Of a stretch of 64,000 bases of DNA, positions 35,401 to 48,234 are shown piece by piece. Below the pieces are notes generated by a model that did no database searches, was not told where the DNA came from, and saw nothing but the letters and a program-made list of their open reading frames with translations. Each line of letters starts with the position of its first letter. Position 1 is the stretch's first letter. This stretch comes from Imbricaverruca yamaguchii (Eukaryota > Arthropoda > Thecostraca > Neoverrucidae), in contig JAOTOL010001636.1 of NCBI GenBank assembly GCA_034440575.1, positions 3,134,001 through 3,198,000 on the forward strand, written 5' to 3'. The translations under genes were made by a program, and so were the position numbers.

Positions 35401-38400
35401 GCCCGACGCGCGGAAGAAGGTGGGCGCCGCGCCGCTGGAGCGCGCCACGCGCCACACCAGCTGGCCGGACGGGGGCGGCGGCGGCTGCCGGACCCCGGAG
35501 TGTTACGAGTACTCGGACACACCGCTCACAGGACGGAGGTGGCTGCCGGCCAACAAGTGTTACGAGTACTCGGACAAACCGCTCACACCGACTCACACAC
35601 CACAGTCAGCTGGACCCAAACACACCGCTCACACCGCCTCACACACCTCAGCCAGCCCCCACAACCAACCGCCACACCGCCTCAAACCCAGAGCCGGGCC
35701 CAAACACCGCCACACCTCCCAAACACGCTCACATCCCCCCTGTCGCGGCCCAAACACACCGCTCACACCGCCTCATACACCTCAGTCAGCTGGACCCAAA
35801 CACACCGCTCACACCGCCTCGCACACCTCAGCCAGCTGGACCCAAACACACCGCTCACACCGCCACCTCGTAGCTGGGCCCAAACACACCGCTCACATCA
35901 CCTCGCACACCTCAGTCAGCTGGACCCAAACACACCGCTCACACCGCCTCATACACCTCAGTCAGCTGGACCCAAACACACCGCTCACACCGCCTCATAC
36001 ACCTCAGTCAGCTGGACCCAAACACACCGCTCACACCGCCTCACACACCACAGTCAGCTGGACCCAAACACACCGCTCACACCACCTCGCACACCTCAGC
36101 CAGCTGGACCCAAACACACCGCTCACACCGCCTCATACACCTCAGTCAGCTGGGCCCAAACACACCGCTCACATCACCTCGCACACCTCAGCCAGCTGGA
36201 CCCAAACACACCGCTCACACCGCCTCATACACCTAGTCAGCTGGGCCCAAACACACCGCTCACACCGCCTCACACACCACAGTCAGCTGGACCCAAACAC
36301 ACCGCTCACACCGCCTCATACCTCATACACGTCAGCTGGACCCAAACACACCGCTCACACCGCCTCATACACCTCAGTCAGCTGGGCCCAAACACACCGC
36401 TCACATCACCTCGCACACCTCAGCCAGCTGGCCCAAACACACCGCTCACACCCCTCGCACACCTCGCCGCCCACCACCCGAGCCCCAACACACCGCCCCC
36501 CCCAGCAGCTGGGCCAAACACACCGCTCACACCGCCTCATACACCTCAGCCAGCTGGACCCAAACACACCGCTCACACCGCCTCATACACCTCAGTCAGC
36601 TGGGCCCAAACACACCGCTCACACCGCCTCATACACCTCAGTCAGCTGGACCCAAACACACCGCTCACATCACCTCGCACACCTCAGCCAGCTGGACCCA
36701 AACACACCGCTCACATCACCTCGCACACCTCAGCCAGCTGGACCCAAACACACCGCTCACATCACCTCATACACCTCAGTCAGCCGGGCCCAAACACACC
36801 GCTCACATCACCTCGCACACCTCAGTCAGCTGGACCCAAACACACCGCTCACACCGCCTCATACACCTCAGTCAGCCGGGCCCAAACACACCGCTCACAT
36901 CACCTCGCACACCTCAGTCAGCTGGACCCAAAACAGCGGCATATACGAGTCACCACGAATCACGAAAAGACGCCGGCTGTGTCGCCGACATTGTTGGAAA
37001 AAAACGAGTCATATTGCAGATTTTTTGCACCGAAAATTGTACACCCAAAATATTAACGTGCTTAATGTTACTCCGAACAGAAACTAACCATCAGTGTTTA
37101 CAAGGAGGATGCAAAGTAGTCTTGTCCACTTACTATGGAGATTGGGTTCGCCTTGCATTAACAAATGCTCAGCAAATTGCATTCTATTCTGTTGGCTTTG
37201 CGAGTAATATGCGCTCCGGCACCGAAAGCCCAGGCCAAGCATTTAACCCTGCGTATTAATTTTCACAACGCGAACAACGCAGTGTGTTCACAGCGTACAA
37301 CACTTTCGCCATGCAACGTAAGTATCATCCGGATAGTGTGATCGACGGCACGAAACTGCGCCGCGACTCACGACAGGCAAAACAGCACAGGCATTACCAT
37401 CCGTTCAGAAACAACGTAGTTAGAAAATGATTCATAGGCCACGTCACTGAGATGAGATAAACACGCGACGCAACAGCATCTGTGGCGTACCGCGCTTTTC
37501 GGTACACAACGCGGTAAGAAAGTGGTGCATGGGCTACGTCGCCAAAATATGATAAATACGCCACGTAACAGCATCTGTGACGTACCGCGCTATTCGGGAC
37601 ACAGTGGAGCTACGCACAATGCGTACACGTACCGTGAACGTGGTGGTCTCGACTATCTGCAGCATGGAGGAGGCGTCCTCGTAGTTCCTGAACAGATGCA
37701 GATCCGCCGGGTGCCGGTCGCCGAGCACTCCCGAGACCAGCACGCGCGGCCGACGGATGTCAGACATGACGGTGTCCTCGCCGAACTCCTGCTTCAGGAA
37801 GCCCTCCAGCCGCTCGTTGCTGTACGGCCGACTGCCGACAAACACCTTGTCCTTGAGCCGGAAGAACAGCTGCAGGCACTGCGGCAGCGACTTGTCGAGC
37901 GCCAGCGCCATGGCCAGGATGCCGCCGACACTGGTGCCGCCGATCCAGTCGAAACACTCGACCACAGGTCGGCCGGCCACCTTCTGCACCTCGTACAGCG
38001 CCTGCACGAGCAGCAGGCCGCGGATGCCGCCGCCGTCCAGACACAGCACGCGACAGCGCGCCGCCGCCGCCGCCGGCCGCACGCGGCGTGCCTCGGCCAG
38101 CGAGCGGCCGAGCGCGGCGGCCGCCAGCACCTCGTCCAGGTGGTGGCGCGCGCGCTGCCTGGCCGGCCCGCCGGGCGGCGCGCCGATCGCCTCGCCGCCG
38201 GCCACGCAGCCGGGGTGGCAGCCGCGCGCGGCGCCGGCGCAGCGCGGCGCGCCCACCGCGTGTAGCGTGTACACGAGCAGGTCGGAGTGGCGGCGCAGCG
38301 CGGCCGCCCGGTGGCGCGCCGACTCGCCCGCCTCGTTGCGCACGGTCAGGTCGGCGCCGAACACGACCAGCGCGCGCGTCAGGTGCACGTCGCCCAGCGC

Positions 38401-41400
38401 GACGGCCAGCAGCAGCGGCGTGTTGCCGTCCTTGTCGAGCGGGTCCACGTCGGCGCCGTGCGACAGCAGCGTCACCACGTTGTCCAGCAGCCGGTTGCGC
38501 GCCATCACGTGCAGCGCCGTGTCGCCGGCGAAGTTGCGCGCGTTGATGTTGCAGCCGAGCTCGAGCAGCGCCGTCAGCACGTCGACGCTCTTGGCCCAGT
38601 GCAGCGGCGTGCCGCCGTGCTTCATGTCCTTGGCGTCCAGCTGGTTGGGGTAGGTCTCGATGATCTCCTTGGCGCACAGTGATCTGGGCAGCGACATGGC
38701 CGTGTGGATGGGCAGCTCGTCGCCGCTGCAATAGGCTCGCGTCACACCGCGGCCACGAGTATGACGGCGCATCAAATACACCAAACAAGCCACCTGGCTG
38801 GCTTATGAGTTACCAATAGAGGCACCTTTCTGGGCTTCATGGGCGCCCGCACCACCATTCGGCATGAGATGCTTGCGACGCTAAGCAGAAAACGGGCTGC
38901 GTAAGTCGTGCGTAAGTCGTAAAAGAACCACGCATTTGCGTTTTCTTGGATCTGAATGACCATACCATGAAATAAATTTACATATGTCATCTTCACGAGC
39001 ATATGCTACTCACCCGCGAAGTTCAATTATGCAATCCATAGGTGCATGACCGAACCAGATGAAAACAGAGAAGAATATCAAGCTTCTCGAATTACACTTG
39101 CTTTCAATATTTACCAGGCAGAAATGTGACTTTCTGACTGCAAATTGTGACGAATATTACCTTTTCGAACTGCAAGCATATCATAGCATCTTTCAGCCTT
39201 CATCTTGCTTCAGGTTCAAGCTCCTCTCTTTGGAAAGCCGTGGCTTCACAGTTAAACTTGATAATGTGAGGGCCAGGCGAGGATCCATAGAGGAGAAACG
39301 TCAATTTGAGAAGGTGGATTTTAACAATAAATGACCACGAATGAGATCCATTTTTCGGCTGAACCAATAAAGAGGCCAGCCTGGGCTGCACACAGCTGGA
39401 TTTTTCCATTGCAATTGCAAAGGAAAACCATACATTTTGGTAGACTAGAACGCTACAATACGATTTGTTGTGATAAGTCGAAATCGTGAAGCGCAATTAC
39501 TCGGTACGGTCACCTTACGGTACACGGCTGGCAAGCACCAGTTCAGTTCCTAACAGCAGCGATATGAACACCTTTGATTCAAAGCATACACACCCAGGTA
39601 TTGTACAACACAACTTTTACAGCCACATCTTGGGAGCAGCATGCCGTAGCGATCGAAGCGCCATGAATGACAAATATCTAACTTCAGCCATGTCGCAGGC
39701 AGAACACACCAAATCTGCGAATGATCAGTCGCACAGCTGGCAGGATGCAAGCTATATCAGCAACAAGCATGCATGACAAATGCCTGGCGTGTTGTGTGAG
39801 AAAACTATGATACGATCTATGTTTAGGCACGGGATTCTCCTTCTCTTCGCATGATTTTTCACTTTAAAAATTGGCTGTAATGAAATTATCGTAATTTAAA
39901 GAGTGCAGCAGGCCTTAAAAGAAGGGCTAGCAGAAGAGAGTTAAACGTAATAAGGCAAGCGTAGATCACGGGCACTAATTGGCGCATAGTAGTCCGACCA
40001 ATGGCAGGATCCGACGGGCAACAGGTCTTCTTGGCAATGGCACAACGAAGCTGGAGGCGGCTGGTGACCGCATAGCTCCTGTGTTGTGATTGATATATGG
40101 TTGCAGCTCGTCTGGACCGCGAATAGCTTGGCTCAAAAGGGCTGCTACTAACTGCTGTACATTGCTGTACATTGGCACATGGAAAAGGCAAATGTCAGCA
40201 CCAAATGGCAAACACTTCGACGGTCTGTGGCCTGTTCGCACGGTTAGTTAGTTATTAGGGCTTTAGGGCGCATCGACTACATTGGTCATGTAGCGCCCAT
40301 GTTCGCACGGTCATGACCGTTCATTGGCGGCGGCGGGCCGTGGCCGACTGAGCGGGGGCGAGCATCTCCCTTCCACAGATCGGGGCCAGGTGACGACACA
40401 CAATCACGAGACACGCGGGTCGCGGCAACGCATCACCCACACCCCACATCAGAGGCGGGGCGCGGCCGACGACGCTCAGCCAGCGACGCCCCGACACGGA
40501 CGCCGGTCGCATGGCCCACACAGACATGGAGTGCATGGGTGGAAACTTCCGTACCCAGTGTAGACAATCCACAGACACCTGGAGATGATGCGAGCAGAAC
40601 ACGCGCCGTCGGCGGGGACGGCATCCGGAGCCGCGGTGCCGAGCCCGATTTGGTCCGACAAGTCAGACATGCACGCACAATGGCAAGTAATCTTGAGTTT
40701 AACAATACTCCGCTATCAGGCAGTGGGAACAGCAAATTATACATGCAAATTATGTATAATGCAACGTGGCCAACTTCGGGCCCATCTTTCGAAATGCATT
40801 TGGATTCATGTATTTTGGGATCAGAGCCCCTGGCGGATCGCAGACGTTCAACGAGCACCTGTCGGCTCGCTGAGATCGACACTTGACGCCTCGAGCGGCG
40901 GCAGTCGCCCTATGTTATGCTTGGTCAGATCCGGTGCCGGCGCGACGACGGCCGGCCGGCGGATGCTGTGTCACTGCGCCATGGCATGGCAGGAAGCGAT
41001 TGCGCCGTGTCACTACTGTGACGCCCGTGTCAGTGTGGCCGGGTGGTGCGCGATTGGTCCTGGTCAGGCAGTCGTCGCAGGGTAGTCCAGGTGGTCAAAC
41101 GCGACTGGACGATCGAGGCAGTAAGATGCAATCGAGAGGGTGAAGATGAGTAGACGTGCAGTCGCTGGACGGTCGACCGTCAATGGTGCTTGTAGACTTG
41201 GGGGCACGAATTTTGAAACAAGTCAGCGCCTTTGCTGTTGAAACTGTTGAACAAGTTGCCGCCGCATTGCTACTAATCAGCCAGGTCAACACGAGGACAT
41301 TGACGACCGTTGGATTTAAGAACTTTATGGTTTTGAAAAAGTTGGAATTGAGAACCGGTTATCGTAGAAGCGACGATCACTGTCGCGGAAACCGAACTTG

Positions 41401-42970
41401 CTACAGCAAGAACCGAAAACATTGAGTAAAATGGGAGGGGAAACAAGCTTCCAAAATGATAGAGGGCAATTGCATTTGGCGACGCAGACGCCAACTTCAC
41501 CGTAGTTCTTTTTGGTTTTTGCGAAGGATCTGATCATATTGATTACGATGATTGTATTCATCACTCACCGGTGCAATGAATTATATACTAGTTCTCTCAG
41601 TTATGTTTTTCTAGACATTCTGCCACATATAACTGGTGGATACTTGGTTGCGAAAGCGTGCGTGAAAATGCGTGGAACATAATTCTTGGCCGGGTATCAA
41701 ATCGCCTCCAAATTGCGAAATCTTGACCCACTGGCTCACGGCAAAAGCAGCCCCCCCAACCCCTCGAAGCAGCCCTGGACTTGTGTCAATACGGCGGTGA
41801 CGATACGACGTTCCTGTCACAAGAACAGCCTCCGCCCTCGTCGCACTACGCATTGTCACGACGTTCAATATCGATGAGCGATAAGCGATAACAAGAGCGA
41901 TAAGCTCCGCGAAAGCTCACTACGATCCCACGCCATAACTTACCTTGTTCCTATTGACACACTGGTCTGAACCAACCGAAGGAAGATGGGGTTTCGGGGA
42001 ACTGCAGTTAACAAGGCAGGCAGGTTTAACCGACTACAACTTGAGCACAAGCAGGGGACGACATCGAAGTACAATTTAATCAAGCAGGCATCAGCATTCA
42101 CCGACAACTACAACACACCAAAATACATCATCTAACAATACGCTTCCATCAGACATCAGTTCCATCAAGCAAAATCACGCACCAAACTACTTACTGTCCA
42201 GCCACGTTGACGTCTGCTCCGGCCTTGAGCAGCGTCTTCACATTATCCGGACTGTCCTTCATGCAGGCCACGTGCAGTGCGGTCAGGTTCTGCCGATTGC
42301 GAGCGTTGACCACGGCCGGCTCGGCTCGCTCGATGAGCAGCGCCAGCAGCTGTCGGTGCCCGCCGGCGGCCACGTGCAGCGGCGTGTTGCCGTCGCTGTC
42401 GGCGGCGCCCACCGCCGGCGGCGGCTCCAGCGACATGAGCCGCGTCACGAAGCGCACGTTGCCCGCCTGCACGGCCACGTGCAGCGGCGTGACGCCCGTC
42501 TGCGCGTCCGGCACGGACACGAGCGGCGTCAGCTCGGCCAGCGCCAGCGGCTCGGCCCACTGCAGCGCGGCGCACACGTGCGCCGCGTGCCAGCCGGGGT
42601 TGAGCCGGACGGCGTCGCAGATGCGCTGCAGCGTGGCCAGCTGCAGCGTGTCGCGCGGCCAGTGGCGCACCAGCAGCGGCAGCAGCGCGGCCAGCCGCTG
42701 CAGCAGCTGCTCGCCCTCCTGCTGGGAGCGCTTGCGCGCCAGCACGTACTGGTGGTTGACGGTGTCGGTGAGCGGCCGCTGCACCACCAGGTCGTACGCC
42801 TGGCTGCCGTCGGCCGCCACCTTCGGCCCATACAGGCAGAGGCACTCCTCTCTACAGCACACCGGCCAGTGGCTGTGCGTGTCCGCCTTGACCTCGTACA
42901 CAGCGTTCGGGTCGGTGGTCGAGTCCATGATGTTGCGAAGGAAGCCGGTGACATTGTTGAACAGCGACAT
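32424..42970 (-). CDS. PLA2G6: Calcium-independent phospholipase A2, group VI (iPLA2-beta), 5 coding exons
   Basis: Hydrolyses the sn-2 acyl chain of glycerophospholipids at membranes and mitochondria. Minus-strand exons 42970-42195, 38725-37633, 35484-35239, 33871-33776 and 32639-32424 join in phase to give 808 residues; the human protein has 806. Residues about 120-400 carry ankyrin repeats ([46 protein letters not shown]). An unusually Ala/Arg-rich linker follows, then the patatin domain: oxyanion loop D489-GGGIRG, nucleophile Ser524 in GTSVG and Asp655 in [11 protein letters not shown], matching the human Ser519/Asp652 dyad. The C-terminus has VVDRARAW. No key residue is missing. The start is ATG 42970, not the in-frame GTG six bases upstream, which lies just after a splice acceptor (exon edge 42976); a leader exon is therefore likely. 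Introns and 3' flank hold minisatellites. Confidence 0.95.
32655..32800. repeat. Short minisatellite beside the last PLA2G6 exon
   Basis: Four to five units of about 27 bp, CGTACGCGCCAGATACACCG and variants, beginning within 25 bp of the acceptor of the terminal exon (edge 32639). Confidence 0.75.
33968..33992. repeat. (CATAA)n microsatellite
   Basis: Four to five perfect CATAA units in PLA2G6 intron 3. Confidence 0.9.
34080..35120. other. PLA2G6 intron 3, AT-rich part
   Basis: No additional exon or recognised element is seen between 33,872 and 35,238. Confidence 0.5.
35590..36935. repeat. Minisatellite, about 39-40-bp unit, 1.3 kb, in PLA2G6 intron 2
   Basis: More than 30 units of CAGCTGGACCCAAACACACC, GCTCACACCGCCTCATACAC and CTCAGT. 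It begins about 105 bp from the acceptor of exon 3 (edge 35484). Two near-identical 43-bp segments around CGAGTACTCGGACA (35,505-35,580) bridge exon and array. Its plus-strand reading frames of over 500 codons are antisense to PLA2G6 and due only to the repeat. Confidence 0.92.
38830..40240. other. PLA2G6 intron 1, proximal part
   Basis: Unique AT-rich DNA. No supported exon. Confidence 0.5.
40245..40299 (-). mobile_element. Ultra-short retroposed tail element, 55 bp, with 12-bp target duplication
   Basis: Perfect direct repeats TGTTCGCACGGT at 40233-40244 and 40300-40311. The insert has a (TTAG)n-type tail (TAGTTAGTTATT), then GGGCTTTAGGGCGCATCGAC and TAGCGCCCA. Inserted in PLA2G6 intron 1. 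Confidence 0.9.
40320..42190. other. PLA2G6 intron 1, distal part
   Basis: GC-rich to about 41,150, then AT-rich. No exon supported; frames near 40,321-41,143 lack splice and homology support. Confidence 0.45.
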
Positions 42971-42999
42971 GGCCACCTGGAGGATGATTTGAGTAATAT

Positions 43000-43770
43000 C
43001 TCACAGCTACAGAATTGACAAATGTAATTTGTGCCACCAGACATGTTAACACCAGAGAAGGGTGGAGCAGAATCTGCCCATCCCTCCTGTTCTTTGACAT
43101 CTCATACAAGGCAGTGACATTGTAATGAAATCTTGGGATCTTGCAAATGTGTGATAAGCACATCCAAGATTGTGATAAGTGCAACCTGTACAACAATAAT
43201 TTTTCACATCCATTAGGAAATATGGGAACTGTGCACAGTGGCGCACCGGAGGGGGGCAGGGGGGCCGGCTCCCCATGAGACCAAAGTGCCCTTTTGACCA
43301 AAAAGTATCCTCTTGGCCGGAATGTATCAAATTTAGCCCAAAAATCACCTGCCTTATGTGCCCCACCTGTGCCAAAGGTGCCCTTTGGCCCAAAACTGCC
43401 TTTTTGGCCTAAAAATGACATTTCCCTGTGCCCTTTCCTGTACTATGCAGCATGGAAAATTCACACCCCACCCCTGATCAACAAACCTTCCAGTGTGCAC
43501 GAGGCCACAAAGTGCCCTTTTGGAGCAGGTTGAGTGCCCTTTTGGAGCCGCTCAAGTACCCTTTTTGGTTTGCCCCCCCCCCCCCATGGAAAAAACCTGG
43601 GTGTGTGCCTGTCTGTGCGAATGCACAGTCAACTGACCAGCCACTGAGAGTTCAATATCTCAAAGATCTTTTTGGCACTGTTGAGTGGTGGCACAGTGTG
43701 GCTGCTGATTTCAACCTCATTTACCCTGAAATAATTGACAAAATAATATGAAATTTATACTGCAGTGAGT
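43000..43770. other. Upstream region of PLA2G6 with TGCCCTTTTGG-type repeats
   Basis: Between 43,280 and 43,580 the motif GTGCCCTTTTGG (or GCCCTTTGGCC) recurs about eight times with irregular spacing. A degenerate short repeat, no coding support. Confidence 0.5.
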
Positions 43771-43787
43771 TTTCAACAGCCATAATC

Positions 43788-43840
43788 ATTGTTGTTATTG
43801 GGGTTTTGGGGTGCATCAACTGCAAAGGTTATACAGTGCC
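43788..43840 (-). mobile_element. Ultra-short retroposed tail element, 53 bp, with 14-bp target duplication
   Basis: Perfect direct repeats CAACAGCCATAATC at 43774-43787 and 43841-43854. The insert has a (GTT)n tail (ATTGTTGTTATT), then GGGGTTTTGGGGTGCATCAA. Its CpG sites have turned to TpG/CpA compared with other copies, in line with the CpG-poor surroundings. Confidence 0.9.
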
Positions 43841-43973
43841 CAACAGCCATAATCCATCCCCAAAATTTTCTGCTTCTCTCATTAGTAAAAGTTAATCAAA
43901 CATTTGAAGGGGAAGTGCCCCACCAACTTTGGAGTTGGGAGGGCAGACCTGTTCCAGTTCTTATACCTGTGTT

Positions 43974-45215
43974 CATGGAGGTAAAATGTGTGTAAAACTT
44001 GTGTCATGAATACCTTAGAGCACCATAGTACTAAGTAACCAGCCTATCCTCAAATTCCATTGATAAGTATACATGCCTTTCCCAGCCAATTGAAACTCCA
44101 ACAAGATATACAGGGATGATATTGAAGAAACAAAGAAGGCCAAGTTAGGTTAGGTATTTTATTTGAGAATTTTCAGAAGCCAGGTTAGATTAGGTTATCA
44201 TTTTTCATTTCTTTTGAATACTTCTGTATGCATCCAAATCCAAGCCATTTTTGGTGCAATTTTTCCTGCCAACTGACAAGTTTGTATTTGCAGACAAAAT
44301 GAGCTGCCACATTCATAAACAGTGGATCATTTGAAACAGAAATTTGAAGACTTGAAATAATTCCTTCAAAAATAAATTCACCAAAAATGTTGCTTAATTC
44401 ATATATTTTGTGATTAAGGTGTCACCCATAGCACTTCATCTAAATCACACCATGTACATGGCATTGACCTTCTAATTCAGTAAACCAACCAAGTGGTTAA
44501 TCTCACCTGGTACTACACACTGCAAATTATCTTAGAACATGTATTCACTAAACAGTAAGTTGCAGTTTAAGGTAATTTATGATTTCTTGGATTTCCTTTC
44601 CTTAATGCACCATTTATGCATGTGTTGAACATGTTGTGACCTTTTCTCTGAAATACATACTTTTCAATTGGGAGGCAAAATATTGCCCAAAAATATGCTT
44701 GGAGTTGGGTAATATATCATAAGATAATGCTTAAGATAAAGAAAAAATCATGTAACATAACACTGCCTAACCTGGATTAGCATTCAATGCAAAAAATGAT
44801 CTCTTCTTTCTTTCAGTAATTAAAAATATGCAAACATTGCATCCTGAAAAATGTTCAAATTAATGAAAAATCCTTACTTTTGAAATAAAAAAATTTAAAA
44901 CAAAAGCCTAACCAAACATAACCCCCTTGCATACTTCATGGAGGTAAAATGTATGCAAAACTTACCTTTTGGTTATCTTAAACCACAATAATACCAAAGA
45001 ACCTATATGTACCTTGGTCAAGCACAAAATCTACCCATCTAGTTCTCTATTAAACATACAAAAATGAAGTTTTTCAGCTATTTTTCTTTTTCAGCTTTTC
45101 AGTTTTTCAACTATTCAGCTATCAAGTTTTTCAGCTACCTTCCTGGTATTGTCATGCTTTAAGGTGGTAATAAAACAAGTTTTACACACATTTAGCTCCA
45201 TAAGGCAAATAAATG
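43974..45215. repeat. CpG-poor zone with copies of a dispersed AT-rich repeat and TTAGG-like motifs
   Basis: CATGGAGGTAAAATGT recurs at about 43,975 and 44,938, and inverted near 45,200. GGTTAGGTTAGG-like strings occur at 44,150-44,200, 44,765, 44,910, 45,325 and 45,410. The segment 44,640-45,010 parallels 26,640-27,040 block by block. No gene is seen. Confidence 0.5.
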
Positions 45216-45682
45216 GCTAGGTTTGATTCTGTTACTTACTTTCAGTTTTTTTTTTAAAGTTTGAAAATTTCCCAAAAATGAAAAACAATCACTAGAATTT
45301 CTTTTTCTTGAAGTGGCATATGTTGGGCTAGGTTATGATGGATTAGGTTTAAGAAAATATATTGCTTTTTTGTTGTAATGCTGTTCTCCAGATTGTTTTT
45401 CTACAAAGGAAGGTTAGGGTAGGGTAGGCTAGGTGAAGTGGTACTTTGTTATATTTTTAAGCATTTCATTTTAAGCAGTTACCCCTTTTAGTGTTATTTT
45501 GTTCACAACCTGAAAAGTAAGCATTTGCAAAGAAAATTAGTGGACCCATCATCTTAGTCACCTGCATTGCCTTTGTTTGGAAAAATAAATTCCGAGAATT
45601 CATAAAACAACTTAAAACACAAATTTACCTCCTTCCACACCTATGACTTGTCTAGCTTCCCAAGCATACACTAGGTACTTAC

Positions 45683-45956
45683 CTAATTTCCCAGACAGTG
45701 CCTTCGCTAACTTGGTCTTAATATTTATTGTGTCTAAGGGGGCCCAGAGAAGGCTACTATACATTCGCAATGTTTGTAATAAGTGCGCAACACTTGCCGC
45801 ATATTTTCCATCCACAGAGATACCAAATTCAGGAATTTTATGGGTGTAAGAAAATTCACAAGACAGAATGTCCAAGCCTCGTAATGTCAGATTTGTTGCG
45901 ATTTGCATTGAACAGCCAGATTGCCAGCGCACAAGAAGTGCACAGGAATGGTGCAC
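45683..45956 (-). other. Candidate exon upstream of PLA2G6, unrecognised
   Basis: On the minus strand an open frame runs from about 45,956 and reads GISVDGKYAASVAHLLQTLR, then MYSSLLWAPLDTINIKTKLA, up to a good donor AATTAG|GTAAGTAC (GT at 45682-45681). The segment regains CpGs inside a CpG-poor block, as a promoter or exon would. Splicing to the acceptor at 42,977 would not keep the PLA2G6 frame, so it is either a non-coding leader exon of PLA2G6 or part of another gene. No family is recognised. Confidence 0.3.
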
Positions 45957-46019
45957 TGTCCAAAGCGCTGAATGTCAAATGGGACAGAATATTAAAATAC
46001 TAAATAGGATCCCATGCAA

Positions 46020-47000
46020 ACTCTAGGGCTCCCTTGCACTTTAGCATTCTTATGTTAGGACATTCTGTCGCACCTGAGCATTCTTGGCTGTTAGACACTA
46101 ATCGTGACATAGCATTACAGTTTAATACACAGTGTCAAAATTCACAATAAAATGAAATAAAAACAATTGGGGGAAATCACAACCATAAACAAAGGGCGTC
46201 ACATTTGTCTCAGTTTATAGCTACGAAATTTGTTTACCACGCAAGAAGTCCTCTGCTTCCAAATTCAGTTCTGCGCCCCATGAGATTCGAAATAAGGGGC
46301 GGGGGTACAACGTTTGCAATTTTGTTGTGGGTATTTTGTATTGATTCCAGTTGGTGTATGTGCTTGTGTAAAAGAGACCCTTCCTTTAGCCCTCTTGATT
46401 TTCTTACCTCATGCTTTATTTATACTTGTGTGCATTTCGATGTCCCTGGTGCGGATATTGCCCTCCACGTGCGTTTCTAGGAGGATTTTTTTCCGCGGCT
46501 TGTACGCCTCGTGGAGAAGTGGGCGATACTTTGCAGTCTAGGATGTAGATAGGATATTTAAGTGATAGTGAGGTTGAAGTGAAAGCATAACATTGGGGCA
46601 GTTGATCAAGGAAGTGGACACAGGCTGCCTAATGTTGTAGGTACCTAGGAGGGTAAATTTGCAGGTCAAGATAACTTGATTTTTGGATTTTTCAGTGCAA
46701 TGCTTTCTAACATGATTAAAATGATATGATCACACATTGTTTCCACAAATGATTACTTTTTAGTCAACACAAGTCAACACAGCAGTTGATGTGCCCCTAA
46801 GCCGAAATACTCAATCGCAAGTCAACACAGTTGATGTAATAGGTATGGTATGGAGGAAATGTCATGTGATGTTAACAGTTTTTATGGGCTAATGCTGCAA
46901 ACATTTACATACCTACTGTAATTGGATGGCCTGGGCTGTGGCTTGTCTGTCTGTGCCTTTATGGTATCAGACTGACCAGCATGGTGCTTGGACAGCTGCC
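46020..47000. other. Spacer, no gene seen
   Basis: AT-rich unique sequence, partly CpG-containing to 46,550 and then CpG-poor. Confidence 0.4.
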
Positions 47001-47014
47001 ACAAAGTTTCATTG

Positions 47015-47258
47015 AGGGAGCGAAGGTTATTTTTCAGAAATGATGTCAGATATTTAACATATTGCGAGATTCTAGCAGATGACTCTGAAGTGATTCATTC
47101 TGGCAATATATTCAGGTACCTACGGGCGATATGATTTCAGTCGATATACTCACCTCAGTAACACAGTAAGACTCTAACATTATAAATCACCGTTATGGGC
47201 GCTAAGTGATCGCATTTTATGGTCGAAGCGCCCCAAAACCCAAATAACTAACTAACTA
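47015..47258 (+). mobile_element. Copy of the retroposed tail family, 244 bp, with 14-bp target duplication
   Basis: Perfect direct repeats ACAAAGTTTCATTG at 47001-47014 and 47259-47272. The 3' end reads ATGGGCGCTAAGTGATC, then GAAGCGCCCCAAAACCCAAA and a (CTAA)n tail directly against the right duplication. It shows that longer family members exist and fixes the element's 3' end at the simple-repeat tail. Confidence 0.88.
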
Positions 47259-47279
47259 ACAAAGTTTCATTGCTTTAAG

Positions 47280-48165
47280 AAGGAAATTGTAAATTTTGTT
47301 GTCATGGAATTCCTTCAGAAACAATTTCTGGCAGACTGTGGAACAATTTGGGAAAATAGCCTTGCCAGGAATGACAATGTTGTCATGAAATTCTAAACTT
47401 GCTTGACTACCCAAAAGAAAGCTTCATGATTTTGTGAGGTGCTTGAGTGCAACCCACAGAAACCCCACAAAAAGTGTAAGTTTGTTACCTTATATTTGAA
47501 GAAAACATAATAGGATTTTGCTCTTAAAGCTGTACATGTCCATTCAAGATGAGGCATGCATGTTTTTTTCCAGTAGTTTATCATGGCCTGTATAAAGGTA
47601 TATTACTGAAATATATGGTTTTGATGTTTCATGCACATGGCAGGATGATAATGTTAGTCATCTGATCTTGAATACTATGCTGCACAAGTGTTTTAACTCA
47701 TTGTAAGGTTCTCTCACCTGGTTAAGGTTAATGGGTAAACAAAATGACACAATTGTCTCAAAATTATGGTAGTGGATGATTTGTGAGTTTATACTTCACC
47801 AAGAATTACAAGGAGGGAGAAACATCCAAAATATGCCAATCACATTCTGATAACCAAGAGCCATTGGTGCAACCATTTGTCAGTATGCACATTTTAGTCT
47901 CATATCCCTGGCTTGCTCACAAATGGAGACTTAACTTTTGACATTCCTCCGTCTTGCTTGGGAAGTATTAGGGGATGAGTCAGACATTGTTCACTCAGGA
48001 CAATTTGTTAAATTATATCCCTCTTAGAACTTAAATTATCTGTAATTTACACCAGTTACTAACATGCTGCTGCATACATGGCTATTTTCCCCTAGGATAG
48101 TTGTGGCATCATCACTGATAACCTGTTGCTTGATCTGATGTGTACATGCATCCATGTCAAATTGA
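47280..48165. other. CpG-poor spacer
   Basis: No gene or repeat supported. Confidence 0.4.
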
Positions 48166-48171
48166 CTAAAT

Positions 48172-48234
48172 TATGGGCTCTTAGTGACCAATGCAGTTGA
48201 CATGCCATAAAGCCCAAATAACTAGCTAACTAAC
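48172..48234 (+). mobile_element. Diverged copy of the retroposed tail family
   Basis: ATGGGCTCTTAGTGACCAAT, then CATAAAGCCCAAATAACTAG and CTAACTAAC tail. CpG positions are decayed. No clear target duplication was found. Confidence 0.7.

Noticed and set aside
35282..37087. Plus-strand open frames of 518-601 codons rich in His/Thr/Pro.
   Set aside because: They consist of the 39-40-bp array in two overlapping frames, are antisense to a PLA2G6 exon, and show no unit-level codon conservation.
42971..42976. Start of PLA2G6 six bases earlier.
   Set aside because: The codon is GTG and coincides with the likely splice acceptor edge; ATG 42970 aligns with the known N-terminus.
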